From Salmonella enterica subsp. diarizonae (GTDB lineage Bacteria > Pseudomonadota > Gammaproteobacteria > Enterobacterales > Enterobacteriaceae), in NCBI RefSeq assembly GCF_008692785.1, contig NZ_VXJV01000005.1:124001-188000 (forward strand): DNA of 64,000 nucleotides, in the 5' to 3' direction. Positions 1-8,636 of the stretch are shown one piece after another. A model generated the notes under the pieces. That model did no database searches, was not told the DNA's origin, and saw only the letters and a list, made by a program, of their open reading frames with translations. How positions within the stretch are numbered: position 1 is the stretch's first letter; the number at the start of each line of letters is the position of its first letter. The translations under genes and the position numbers were made by a program.

Positions 1-109
1 TTACTGCCGGGTGGTATTTTTGCCAGTAACAGCCAGACTTATATAAAGTCCCTGGGATATTTCCCAAAGGGACAAAGTGTAGTGTGTACACTGACAAAAG
101 GATGGTGCT

Positions 110-430
110 ATGAAAATAACCTTACTGGTGACTTTACTTTTTGGCCTGGTCTTTTTAACTACCGTCGGCGCTGCCGAGAAACCGTTGACGCCGCAACAGC
201 AGCGCATGACCACCTGTAATCAGCAGGCGACAGCGCAGGCGCTGAAAGGCGATGCGCGTAAAACTTACCTTAGCGATTGTCTAAAAAACAGGTAGTCAGC
301 CCCTGGTGAGAAAAGCCTGACGCCGCAACAGCAGAAAATGCGTGAATGCAACCTCCAGGCGACGGAACAATCCTTGAAAGGCGACGATCGCAGCAAGTTT
401 ATGAGCGCCTGCCTGAAAAAAGCGGCGTAG
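110..430 (+). pseudogene. psiF: psiF, phosphate-starvation-inducible protein, interrupted by in-frame stop
   Basis: The frame encodes a small secreted protein with an N-terminal signal peptide (MKITLLVTLLFGLVFLTTVG, cleavage near A21-A22) followed by two copies of the PsiF repeat (LTPQQQ.M..CN..AT...LKGD.R......CLK). The first copy spans about residues 26-60. Codon 62 (293-295) is TAG. The frame then stays open, without any shift, through the second repeat to a TAG at 428-430. Total length including the interrupted codon is 106 residues, the length I recall for E. coli PsiF, where this position is a lysine codon (AAG to TAG is one base). Either this is a pseudogene or it makes a 61-residue single-repeat protein. 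A ribosome-binding site (AAAGGA) precedes the ATG. Function is unknown in the family; it is a Pho-regulon member in E. coli, but I see no clear Pho box in the 109 bases available upstream. Confidence 0.85.
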
Positions 431-435
431 TGCTA

Positions 436-465
436 TCGGGTGAGCCCTGAAAAACGCTCACCCGA
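436..465. promoter_or_regulatory. Perfect inverted repeat with CsgD-type half-sites, dgcC upstream region
   Basis: TCGGGTGAGC (436-445) and GCTCACCCGA (456-465) are perfect 10-base inverted arms separated by 10 bases. Each arm contains CGGGTGAG, the core of the reported CsgD consensus CGGGKGAGNKA; the minus-strand arm matches 10 of 11 positions. It sits about 31 bases upstream of the dgcC -10 hexamer, a place suited to an activator. It could equally be a transcript hairpin ending psiF, but no U-run follows. Confidence 0.6.
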
Positions 466-496
466 AATCTCATACTCCTTCCCTGCGCTCTGTTTC

Positions 497-502
497 TATA
501 AT
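497..502 (+). promoter_or_regulatory. -10 hexamer of the dgcC promoter
   Basis: TATAAT, a perfect -10 hexamer, ends 19 bases before the chosen dgcC start codon, implying a short leader. No good -35 element lies 17 bases upstream, which fits an activator-dependent (CsgD) promoter. Confidence 0.55.
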
Positions 503-521
503 TTGGGAAAATTGTTTCTAA

Positions 522-1634
522 ATGTTCCCAAAAATAATGAATGATGAAAATTTTTACCGAAAAGCGGTTGAACAGGCGGTAGCGCCGCCAGCCTCTCCTG
601 ATGAGCATCAACGTTCCGGGTTGCGTTTTGCCCGGCGCATCAGGCTGCCGCGTGCGGTGGGGTTAGGGGGAATGTTTTTACCCGTGGCCGCCGTGTTAGT
701 GTCGCAACCCGTTTCCGGAGGCTGGTGGCTGTTGCTGGTCGGCTGGTCTTTTGTCTGGCCGCATCTGGCGTGGCAGTGGGCGGCAAAAGCGCTTGATCCG
801 CTACGTCAGGAAATTTACAACCTGAAAGCGGATGCGATCCTCTCCGGCATGTGGATCGCGCTGATAGGCGTCAACATGCTGCCTGCCGCCACGCTGTTTA
901 TGATGATGAGTATGAATCTGATGGGCGCTGGCGGGTTGCGACTATTCACTGCCGGAATGGGGCTCTTGCTGGCATCATGTCTGGTGACATTGCAGCTTAC
1001 CGGGCTACCTGTCGCTATGCGAAGCTCATCGCTGGAAGTCACGCTCTCTTTGCCCGTCATTATGTTGTATCCGCTGCTGTTTGCCTGGGTAAGTTACCAA
1101 ACGGCCATTAAATTAGCGGAACATAAGCGACGCTTGCAGGCTATGAGCTCGCGGGATGGCATGACCGGCGTCTATAACCGACGACACTGGGAAATTTTAT
1201 TACGCAATGAATTCGATCACAGCCGACGCCACCATCGAGAGGCGACATTGTTGATTATCGACATCGATCATTTTAAGAGCATTAACGATACCTGGGGACA
1301 TGATGTTGGGGATGAGGCTATTATCGCCCTGACGCGTCAACTGCAGATAACGCTACGCGGGAGTGATATTATCGGGCGCTTTGGCGGCGACGAATTTGCG
1401 GTGATTATGTGCGGAACGCCGGCAGACAGCGCGATTACCGCCATGTCGCGAGTGCATGAACGGCTAAATACATTACGCTTGCCGGGCGCGCCACAGGTCA
1501 TGTTACGTATCAGCGTGGGCGTGGCGCCGTTAACGCCACAAATCACTCATTATCGGGAATGGCTAAAGTCTGCAGATATGGCGCTTTATAAAGCAAAGAA
1601 TGCCGGACGTAACCGCACCGAAGTGGCGGCATGA
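522..1634 (+). CDS. dgcC: Diguanylate cyclase AdrA/DgcC (MASE2-GGDEF)
   Basis: Inner-membrane enzyme that condenses two GTP to cyclic di-GMP, which switches on cellulose synthesis through BcsA in curli/cellulose biofilms. The N-terminal half (about residues 40-195) is hydrophobic with several membrane segments (MASE2 sensor). The cytoplasmic GGDEF domain covers about residues 205-370, with the active-site loop GRFGGDEF (GGDEF at 288-292). RGSD lies five residues before GGDEF, the correct spacing for an RxxD product-inhibition I-site, so feedback control is probably intact. At 370 aa it is full length, and the MFPKIMNDEN start matches E. coli YaiC. The upstream inverted repeat with CsgD half-sites fits CsgD control. 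Confidence 0.95.
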   Translation: MFPKIMNDENFYRKAVEQAVAPPASPDEHQRSGLRFARRIRLPRAVGLGGMFLPVAAVLVSQPVSGGWWLLLVGWSFVWPHLAWQWAAKALDPLRQEIYNLKADAILSGMWIALIGVNMLPAATLFMMMSMNLMGAGGLRLFTAGMGLLLASCLVTLQLTGLPVAMRSSSLEVTLSLPVIMLYPLLFAWVSYQTAIKLAEHKRRLQAMSSRDGMTGVYNRRHWEILLRNEFDHSRRHHREATLLIIDIDHFKSINDTWGHDVGDEAIIALTRQLQITLRGSDIIGRFGGDEFAVIMCGTPADSAITAMSRVHERLNTLRLPGAPQVMLRISVGVAPLTPQITHYREWLKSADMALYKAKNAGRNRTEVAA

Positions 1635-1648
1635 CGTCCAGCCGGGCC

Positions 1649-2458
1649 TCAGGATTTACTGAGCGCCTCTGATTTTTCCATACACTTCGTCATCGCTTCT
1701 ATTACCGCAGCGCGGAAGCCACGTTCTTCCAGAACGCGTACGGCTTCAATCGTCGTTCCGCCAGGCGAGCACACCATATCTTTCAGTTCACCGGGATGCT
1801 TTCCGGTTTCCAGAACCATTTTCGCCGATCCCATGACGGCCTGCGCGGCGAATTTATAAGCCTGAGCGCGAGACATACCGCCCAGAACGGCAGCGTCCGC
1901 CATCGCCTCGATAAACATAAAGACATAGGCCGGAGAAGATCCACTCACGCCAACCACCGGATGGATCATAGGCTCAGCAATCACTTCCGCCTCGCCAAAG
2001 CAGCGGAAAATGTTCAATACATCAGCCGTATCTTCCGGCGTTACCAGCGCATTGGGCGTGACGGAGGTCATACCGGCGTTGACCAGCGATGGCGTATTCG
2101 GCATGGCGCGAATAATTTTACGATCGTGCCCCAGCGCGCGCGCAAGCTGATCAAGCGTTACTCCAGCGGCAATAGAGACCACCAGAGAGTCTTTGCTCAG
2201 GCTGGAGGAAATTTCACTCAGCACTTTTACCATAATGCCCGGTTTTACCGCGCCGAAAACGATATCCGCGACCTGAGCGACTTCCTGCGCGCTTTGCGCC
2301 GCATTAATGCCGTACTGGTCATGCAAGGCGGAAACTTTATCGGGGGAGGGGGTGTAGACCCAGATCTGACCGGGAAGCACCTGACCGCTGGCAATGAGTC
2401 CGCCAAGAATAGCCTTGCCCATATTACCGCAGCCAATAAAACCGATTTTCTTCTCCAT
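1649..2458 (-). CDS. proC: Pyrroline-5-carboxylate reductase
   Basis: Last step of proline synthesis: NAD(P)H-dependent reduction of 1-pyrroline-5-carboxylate to L-proline in the cytoplasm. At 269 aa it is the normal family length. The N-terminus carries a Rossmann motif (GFIGCGNMGKAILGGL, about residues 5-20). The C-terminal helical dimerization domain contains the conserved stretch VSGSSPAYVF and the PGGTT motif (CSPGGTTIEA). It is transcribed convergently with dgcC, 14 bases apart, and divergently from yaiI. No disruption is seen. Confidence 0.97.
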   Translation of the reverse strand: MEKKIGFIGCGNMGKAILGGLIASGQVLPGQIWVYTPSPDKVSALHDQYGINAAQSAQEVAQVADIVFGAVKPGIMVKVLSEISSSLSKDSLVVSIAAGVTLDQLARALGHDRKIIRAMPNTPSLVNAGMTSVTPNALVTPEDTADVLNIFRCFGEAEVIAEPMIHPVVGVSGSSPAYVFMFIEAMADAAVLGGMSRAQAYKFAAQAVMGSAKMVLETGKHPGELKDMVCSPGGTTIEAVRVLEERGFRAAVIEAMTKCMEKSEALSKS

Positions 2459-2597
2459 CTCGTCACTCCCTATGTTTGTGTGTTATGGGGAAGGGTTAGC
2501 TTAACGCGGATTGAAAACGGGCAGAAGGAGAAACAGCACTTTGACGAAAGACAAAAGCGCGAGACAATAAAAGATTGTATACCGTATGGGAGACATT

Positions 2598-3053
2598 ATG
2601 ACCATCTGGGTGGATGCGGATGCGTGTCCGAATGTCATTAAAGAAATTTTGTATCGCGCCGCCGGGCGGATGCAGTTGCCGCTTATTCTGGTTGCCAATC
2701 AGGCCTTGCGCGTGCCGCCTTCGCGTTTTATCCGTACGCTCCGTGTGGCCGCCGGGTTTGACGTGGCGGATAATGAAATCGTGCGTCAATGCGAAGCGGG
2801 CGATCTGGTGATTACCGCTGATATTCCGCTGGCGGCTGAAGTGCTGGAAAAAGGCGCTGCAGCTCTTAATCCTCGGGGAGAACGCTATAGCGAAGCCACG
2901 ATTCGCGAACGCCTGACGATGCGTGACTTTATGGACACGCTACGCGCCAGCGGCGTACAAACGGGGGGACCAAACAGTCTTTCGCCGCGCGATCGTCAGC
3001 ATTTTGCCGCCGAGCTGGATAAGTGGTGGCTGGAAAGCCAGCGTAAAAAATAA
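2598..3053 (+). CDS. yaiI: YaiI, UPF0178 family protein (NYN/PIN-like fold)
   Basis: A 151-aa conserved cytoplasmic protein of the UPF0178 (DUF188) family. It begins [18 protein letters not shown]; the conserved aspartates of DADACP and the later VITADIPLA motif resemble the acidic pocket of PIN/NYN nucleases, but no activity has been established to my knowledge. An ATG four codons upstream is also in frame, but GGGAGA sits correctly before the ATG at 2598 and the family starts at MTIWVDADA. Nothing unusual in sequence. Confidence 0.85.
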   Translation: MTIWVDADACPNVIKEILYRAAGRMQLPLILVANQALRVPPSRFIRTLRVAAGFDVADNEIVRQCEAGDLVITADIPLAAEVLEKGAAALNPRGERYSEATIRERLTMRDFMDTLRASGVQTGGPNSLSPRDRQHFAAELDKWWLESQRKK

Positions 3054-3057
3054 ATCG

Positions 3058-3075
3058 TGTAATGAAAGTTTTACA
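3058..3075. promoter_or_regulatory. Weaker TyrR box upstream of aroL
   Basis: TGTAAT-GAAAGT-TTTACA matches the TyrR box pattern TGTAAA-N6-TTTACA with one mismatch. It starts four bases after the yaiI stop codon and lies 57 bases upstream of a perfect box, an arrangement like that of aroL in E. coli, where several boxes cooperate in tyrosine-dependent repression. Confidence 0.6.
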
Positions 3076-3131
3076 GTTTATTCATTTCTAATTCTTGCTA
3101 TAGTGCTAATATTATGAGTTTAGTATTTTCA

Positions 3132-3149
3132 TGTAAATTATTGTTTACA
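3132..3149. promoter_or_regulatory. Strong TyrR box upstream of aroL
   Basis: TGTAAA-TTATTG-TTTACA is a perfect palindromic TyrR box (TGTAAA-N6-TTTACA). It lies about 90 bases before the aroL start and just upstream of the TrpR-type operator and a TATGAT -10-like hexamer (3175-3180). Confidence 0.85.
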
Positions 3150-3159
3150 TTTATGCATT

Positions 3160-3177
3160 GTACTAGTTTGATGGTAT
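3160..3177. promoter_or_regulatory. TrpR operator-like site, aroL promoter
   Basis: GTACTAGTTTGATGGTAT contains the CTAG core and left half (GTACTAGTT) of TrpR operators and overlaps the aroL -10 region. E. coli aroL is jointly repressed by TyrR and TrpR, so the same joint control is expected here. Confidence 0.7.
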
Positions 3178-3237
3178 GATTACAACATTGCTGATATCAA
3201 ATCCTGCGTATGCGCAGCTCCCAGGGGAACGCCTGCT

Positions 3238-4001
<764 letters not shown>

Positions 4002-4254
4002 CCGCATGAACGACTCGGAAGGGATTCTGAGTACTCCTAAATTGTATCTCTATCACATTTTTGAAACATTTATACTGGCAACTAAAACCGTAAATTAAGC
4101 GATAACAATACAATACTGGAATTATTTGGAATCTTTACACAATACGTGGTCCATCTGCTGCTACGCTTTTTGAGATTTGTAGGGCAGGTAGCACGGTGGT
4201 TGTGTAAATATTTGCCCGGGAACTACGACGAAGTAATAAGAAGGTGGAATAAGA

Positions 4255-4932
4255 ATGAGTGCGTCGTTGGCAATCCTCACAATCGGCGTTGTGCCAATGA
4301 GCGAAGTGTTACCGCTCCTGACGGAATACATCGACGAACAACATATCACCCATCACAGCCTGCTGGGAAAAATGAGCCGGGAAGACGTTATGGCGGATTA
4401 CGCCGTAGAGCCTGGCGACGATCCGCTTCTGACGTTGCTGAATGATAACCAAATAGCCCATGTTTCCCGCCAGAAAGTGGAGCGAGATTTACAGAGCGTT
4501 GTCGAAGTGCTGGATAACCAGGGTTATGATGTCATTATACTGATGAGCACTGCGGCGATTAAAAGTATGGCTGCCCGCAATTCTATTTTGCTTGAACCGC
4601 TGCGTATTATTCCACCGCTTGTTGCCTCTATTGTGGATGGGCATCAGGTTGGCGTTATTGTGCCAGTTGCAGAGCTTCTGGCGGCCCAGGAGAAAAAATG
4701 GCAGGTATTGCAAATGCCGCCGGTTTATTCGCTGGCGAATCCGGTTCACGGATCTGAGCAACAGTTAATTAATGCCGGGCAGGCGCTACTGGATCAAGGC
4801 GCGGACGTCATTATGCTTGATTGTCTGGGTTTTCATCAGCGTCATCGGGATATTTTACAGCAGGCGCTGGATGTGCCGGTTTTACTCTCTAATGTTTTGA
4901 TTGCGCGGTTAGCTTCAGAACTGCTTGTCTAA
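4255..4932 (+). CDS. aroM: AroM family protein
   Basis: A 225-aa member of the AroM family, an Asp/Glu-racemase-like fold (DUF1126-type) of unknown activity. In E. coli aroM is co-regulated with aroL by TyrR, which links it to aromatic metabolism. Features seen are the N-terminal beta strand [16 protein letters not shown] and the C-terminal [10 protein letters not shown] motif; there is no signal peptide. A 253-base gap from yaiA contains no convincing gene, only a TATACT (4070-4075) that could be a -10 element. GAAGGTGGAAT precedes the ATG. Confidence 0.88.
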   Translation: MSASLAILTIGVVPMSEVLPLLTEYIDEQHITHHSLLGKMSREDVMADYAVEPGDDPLLTLLNDNQIAHVSRQKVERDLQSVVEVLDNQGYDVIILMSTAAIKSMAARNSILLEPLRIIPPLVASIVDGHQVGVIVPVAELLAAQEKKWQVLQMPPVYSLANPVHGSEQQLINAGQALLDQGADVIMLDCLGFHQRHRDILQQALDVPVLLSNVLIARLASELLV

Positions 4933-4942
4933 TTTTGCGTGA

Positions 4943-5287
<345 letters not shown>

Positions 5288-5324
5288 CGGTGAGTCCCCT
5301 CTCCGGCGGAGAGGGACCCTCTGG

Positions 5325-6236
5325 TTAGCGTTGCGCTTCGCCGCCTAATCCTTCCACCAGGCTTTGAATCAGCGCCGCCAGCTCTCCGGTCATCAGGATA
5401 AAGTCCGCGTCGAAACGCTGGGCAAAATCTTCCCGGTCGATATCTTCGTTCTGATCGCGCAGCTCATCGCAGAATTTCAGACGCTTAATGGAGCCGTCGT
5501 CGCACATCACGAACTGAATGCGTTGCTGCCAGTCGAGCGCCAGCTTCGTTACCACTTTACCCGCTTCAATATGAACGGCGATCTCGTCGCTGACCAGATC
5601 CTGCTTTTTCGCGCGAATCACGCCGCCATCTTCCAGCATCGCTTTCAATTCGGCTTCGTCGAGCAACTGGAAGCCCTGAGCGACCGTACCGGAGCGCACC
5701 CACTCTGTGAGCGTCAGTTCAATCGGATTTTCCAGCGCCAGCGGGACAACCGGCAGCGAGCCGAGACTTTTACGCAGTAGCGCCAGCGTATCCTCCGCTT
5801 TTTTCGCGCTGGCGCAGTCAACCATAATCAGGCCGTTAACGGTATCAATCCACATCATTGTCTGGCTGAAGCGGCTAAACGCGCGCGGCAGCAATGAATG
5901 CAACACTTCATCCTTCAGGGAATCTTTTTCCGTCTTCTTCAGCTTGCGCCCCTGATCGGCTTCCAGTTTCTGGATTTTCGCTTCCAGCGCCTGTTTAATC
6001 ACTGGCGATGGCAGAATTTTCTCTTCTTTGCGCGCACAAATAATAATTTGGCCATTGGCAGTGTGCGTTAACGCATCGCTGTGAGAGCCCATTGGCGGAA
6101 CCCAGCCCATTTTGGCCATATCCTGGCTACCGCATGGGGTAAACGTCATTGAGGCGAGCTGTTTCTCCATCTCTTCGACGCGCAATGCGATATCGCGGCT
6201 AAGACGGTAAACCATTAAATTTTTGAACCACAGCAT
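5325..6236 (-). CDS. rdgC: Recombination-associated protein RdgC
   Basis: A 303-aa nucleoid-associated DNA-binding protein that forms a ring dimer on double-stranded DNA and restrains RecA. The start [14 protein letters not shown] is the family N-terminus; the in-frame ATG 24 codons upstream has no homology and would run into the mak leader. The charged middle ([20 protein letters not shown], about residues 115-134) and the C-terminal dimer segment ([18 protein letters not shown]) are intact. Divergent from mak. Confidence 0.95.
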   Translation of the reverse strand: MLWFKNLMVYRLSRDIALRVEEMEKQLASMTFTPCGSQDMAKMGWVPPMGSHSDALTHTANGQIIICARKEEKILPSPVIKQALEAKIQKLEADQGRKLKKTEKDSLKDEVLHSLLPRAFSRFSQTMMWIDTVNGLIMVDCASAKKAEDTLALLRKSLGSLPVVPLALENPIELTLTEWVRSGTVAQGFQLLDEAELKAMLEDGGVIRAKKQDLVSDEIAVHIEAGKVVTKLALDWQQRIQFVMCDDGSIKRLKFCDELRDQNEDIDREDFAQRFDADFILMTGELAALIQSLVEGLGGEAQR

Positions 6237-6361
6237 GATAATTTCCACGGCCTTGTCGTTAAATCCAGGCGGTATAGTAACGAATTGTCGGCGGGCTTGC
6301 ATTGCCAATCAGAACGGTGGGTTCTACCCTGTTGATATTCCCAAAAAATGAGGAGCGGTAT

Positions 6362-7270
6362 GTGCGTATTGGTATCGATTTAGGCGGCACAAAAACGGAA
6401 GTCATTGCGCTTGATGATGCAGGAGAACAGCGGTTTCGCCATCGTCTGCCTACGCCGCGGGAGGATTATCAGCAAACGATAGAAACTATCGCTGCGCTGG
6501 TCGACATGGCGGAACAGGCGACCGGACAGACCGGTAGCGTCGGCATTGGCATTCCCGGTTCTCTCTCGCCTTACACTGGCGTCGTGAAAAACGCTAACTC
6601 TACGTGGCTTAACGGCCAGCCGTTCGATAACGATGTGAGCCGTCGTCTGAAGCGTGAAGTACGGTTAGCTAACGATGCCAATTGCCTGGCGGTCTCAGAG
6701 GCGGTAGATGGCGCGGCGGCGGGGGCGCAAACGGTATTTGCGGTGATTATCGGTACCGGGTGCGGCGCGGGCGTAGCGCTAAATGGCCAGGCGCACATCG
6801 GCGGCAACGGTACGGCAGGCGAATGGGGCCACAATCCGTTGCCGTGGATGGATGACGATGAGTTGCGTTACCGCGAAGAAATTCCGTGTTATTGCGGTAA
6901 ACAAGGCTGTATCGAAACTTTTATTTCCGGTACGGGATTTGCCACGGATTACCAGCGTTTGAGCGGTAAGGCGCTAAAAGGCGATGAGATTATTCGTCTG
7001 GTTGATACGCAGGACGCCGTGGCGGAACTGGCGATAAGCCGTTATGAGTTACGGCTGGCGAAAGCGTTAGCGCACGTCGTAAATATTCTTGATCCGGATG
7101 TCATTGTGCTGGGCGGCGGCATGAGCAATGTTGAGCGCCTGTACAAGACGGTTCCGTCGCTGATGAAATCGTTTGTTTTTGGCGGCGAGTGCGAGACGCC
7201 GGTGCGTAAGGCGCAGCATGGCGATTCGAGCGGTGTGCGCGGCGCGGCCTGGCTGTGGCCGCTGGCGTAA
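6362..7270 (+). CDS. mak: Fructokinase (manno(fructo)kinase) Mak, ROK family
   Basis: ATP-dependent phosphorylation of fructose (and mannose) in the cytoplasm. At 302 aa it is the standard length when started at the GTG at 6362, giving [21 protein letters not shown] precedes it. ROK hallmarks are the N-terminal phosphate loop DLGGTKTE, the LANDANC catalytic-Asp region (about residues 100-106), the hydrophobic GTGCGAGVA loop, and the zinc motif [12 protein letters not shown] with an upstream His (GEWGHN). The stop is eight bases before a REP element shared with the convergent araJ 3' end. Confidence 0.93.
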   Translation: MRIGIDLGGTKTEVIALDDAGEQRFRHRLPTPREDYQQTIETIAALVDMAEQATGQTGSVGIGIPGSLSPYTGVVKNANSTWLNGQPFDNDVSRRLKREVRLANDANCLAVSEAVDGAAAGAQTVFAVIIGTGCGAGVALNGQAHIGGNGTAGEWGHNPLPWMDDDELRYREEIPCYCGKQGCIETFISGTGFATDYQRLSGKALKGDEIIRLVDTQDAVAELAISRYELRLAKALAHVVNILDPDVIVLGGGMSNVERLYKTVPSLMKSFVFGGECETPVRKAQHGDSSGVRGAAWLWPLA

Positions 7271-7278
7271 CGTTTTTA

Positions 7279-7300
7279 GCCGGATGGCGCGTCATCCGGC
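7279..7300. repeat. REP palindrome between mak and araJ
   Basis: GCCGGATG (7279-7286) and CATCCGGC (7293-7300) form a REP-type stem with a six-base loop. The right arm overlaps the araJ stop codon (7292-7294) and its last codons, so the element supplies the end of the araJ reading frame. Confidence 0.85.
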
Positions 7301-8464
7301 AACAGACGTGACCGATGGCTGCTTGTGTTTTAGACGGCCATATACCAGCAACGACGACATGGCGGAAAACGACAGTAGAGCGGCGGGAAGCGCCACGTAG
7401 TGGTACGCAAAACCTAGCGTCAGCATCAGCCCTCCGCACCAGGCGCCAATTGCGCTACCGAGATTAAACGCGATTTGCCCTCCCGCCGCACCCAGCAGTT
7501 CGCCGCCTTTGGCGTTTTGTAGCAGCAAGATCTGCAGCGGCGCAGAGAGCGCAAACAGACCAGCGCAGCAGATAAACGCGAAAGTCAGCGATGCCGTTTT
7601 GCATCCGCCGAAGAAAAAGAGCGCCGTGAGAGAGAGCACGATAACGAGGTCAGTCACTGCCGCGATGCGGAGCGGAGTATATCTGCCGGAGAGTTTGCCG
7701 CTTAATAGATTGCCTAACACCATCCCCAGCCCGACCAGCATCATAATAAACGTCATGCTCGTTTCCGAAAAACCGGAGATGTACATCATAAATGGCTTGA
7801 TATAGCTGAACCAGGCAAAAACGCCCGCATTGCCGAACATCGTGGCGGCGAAGATAAGCCACGGCGCGAGGCTGCGCAGAAAGTAGAACTGCTCGCGCAG
7901 GCTGCTTTTGGCTTCGTCGCGAATATCCGGCACCCAGAAGAAAATCGCGGTGAGCACGGCGATGTTGAAAACCGCGATCAATAAAAAGGTGTAGCGCCAG
8001 CTAAATTCCTGGCTCAGGTAAGTGCCGAACGGGATGCCCACCAGATTCGCCACCGTCATCCCCGAAACCATACCCGCGACGGCGGCGGTGACTTTCCCGG
8101 GGCGGATAATCTTTGACAAGACAATGGCGCCGACGCCAAAAAAGGCGCCGTGCGGAAAGCCGGAAACCAGTCTGCCGATGGCGAGCATCAGATATGAGGA
8201 GGAAAAGGTAAACATGGCATTGCCTGTCACGCACAGCATGACCAGAAACAGCAGTACATGTTTAAGCGAAAAGCGGCTGGAAAAAAGCGCCATAATGGGA
8301 GCGCCCAGCACGACGCCGAAGGCGTAAAACGAGATCATATGCCCGGCGGCGGGAATCGTTATTCCGACATCGCGCTCCAGCTCCGTCAGCACGCCCATAA
8401 TGCCAAACTCGGCCATCCCCAGTCCGAACGTACCCAGCGCCAAAGAAAAAATAACTTTTTTCAT
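7292..8464 (-). CDS. araJ: AraJ, MFS transporter (DHA1 family)
   Basis: A 390-aa inner-membrane major-facilitator protein with about 12 membrane helices, related to sugar-efflux and drug:H+ antiporters. E. coli araJ is arabinose-inducible but not needed for arabinose use, and its substrate is unknown. The start MKKVIFSLALGTFGLGMAEF matches the family, and a 20-codon upstream extension is not homologous. MFS motif A-like residues are in LFSSRFSLKH. The last residues (SVAG) differ from the C-terminus I recall in E. coli and are partly encoded by a REP element. Confidence 0.9.
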   Translation of the reverse strand: MKKVIFSLALGTFGLGMAEFGIMGVLTELERDVGITIPAAGHMISFYAFGVVLGAPIMALFSSRFSLKHVLLFLVMLCVTGNAMFTFSSSYLMLAIGRLVSGFPHGAFFGVGAIVLSKIIRPGKVTAAVAGMVSGMTVANLVGIPFGTYLSQEFSWRYTFLLIAVFNIAVLTAIFFWVPDIRDEAKSSLREQFYFLRSLAPWLIFAATMFGNAGVFAWFSYIKPFMMYISGFSETSMTFIMMLVGLGMVLGNLLSGKLSGRYTPLRIAAVTDLVIVLSLTALFFFGGCKTASLTFAFICCAGLFALSAPLQILLLQNAKGGELLGAAGGQIAFNLGSAIGAWCGGLMLTLGFAYHYVALPAALLSFSAMSSLLVYGRLKHKQPSVTSVAG

Positions 8465-8636
8465 ACCACCTGCCGAAAATGAAGGCGCATGTTGCGCGCC
8501 GTGGCTGTCAACTGTCGTAGCCAATCAACGTATAGCTTGCGGATAAGCGCGAGGTAATACCATTCCTTATCCGTCTTTGTGTATTCATTATTATGCTACG
8601 TCATGACATTATGTTGCGCGCAGAATGGCTCCCGCG

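Noticed and set aside
1-109. Pho box for psiF
   Set aside because: No pair of CTGTCAT-like 11-mers was found; the visible symmetry (TCCCTGGGATATTTCCC around 49-65) does not fit PhoB sites.
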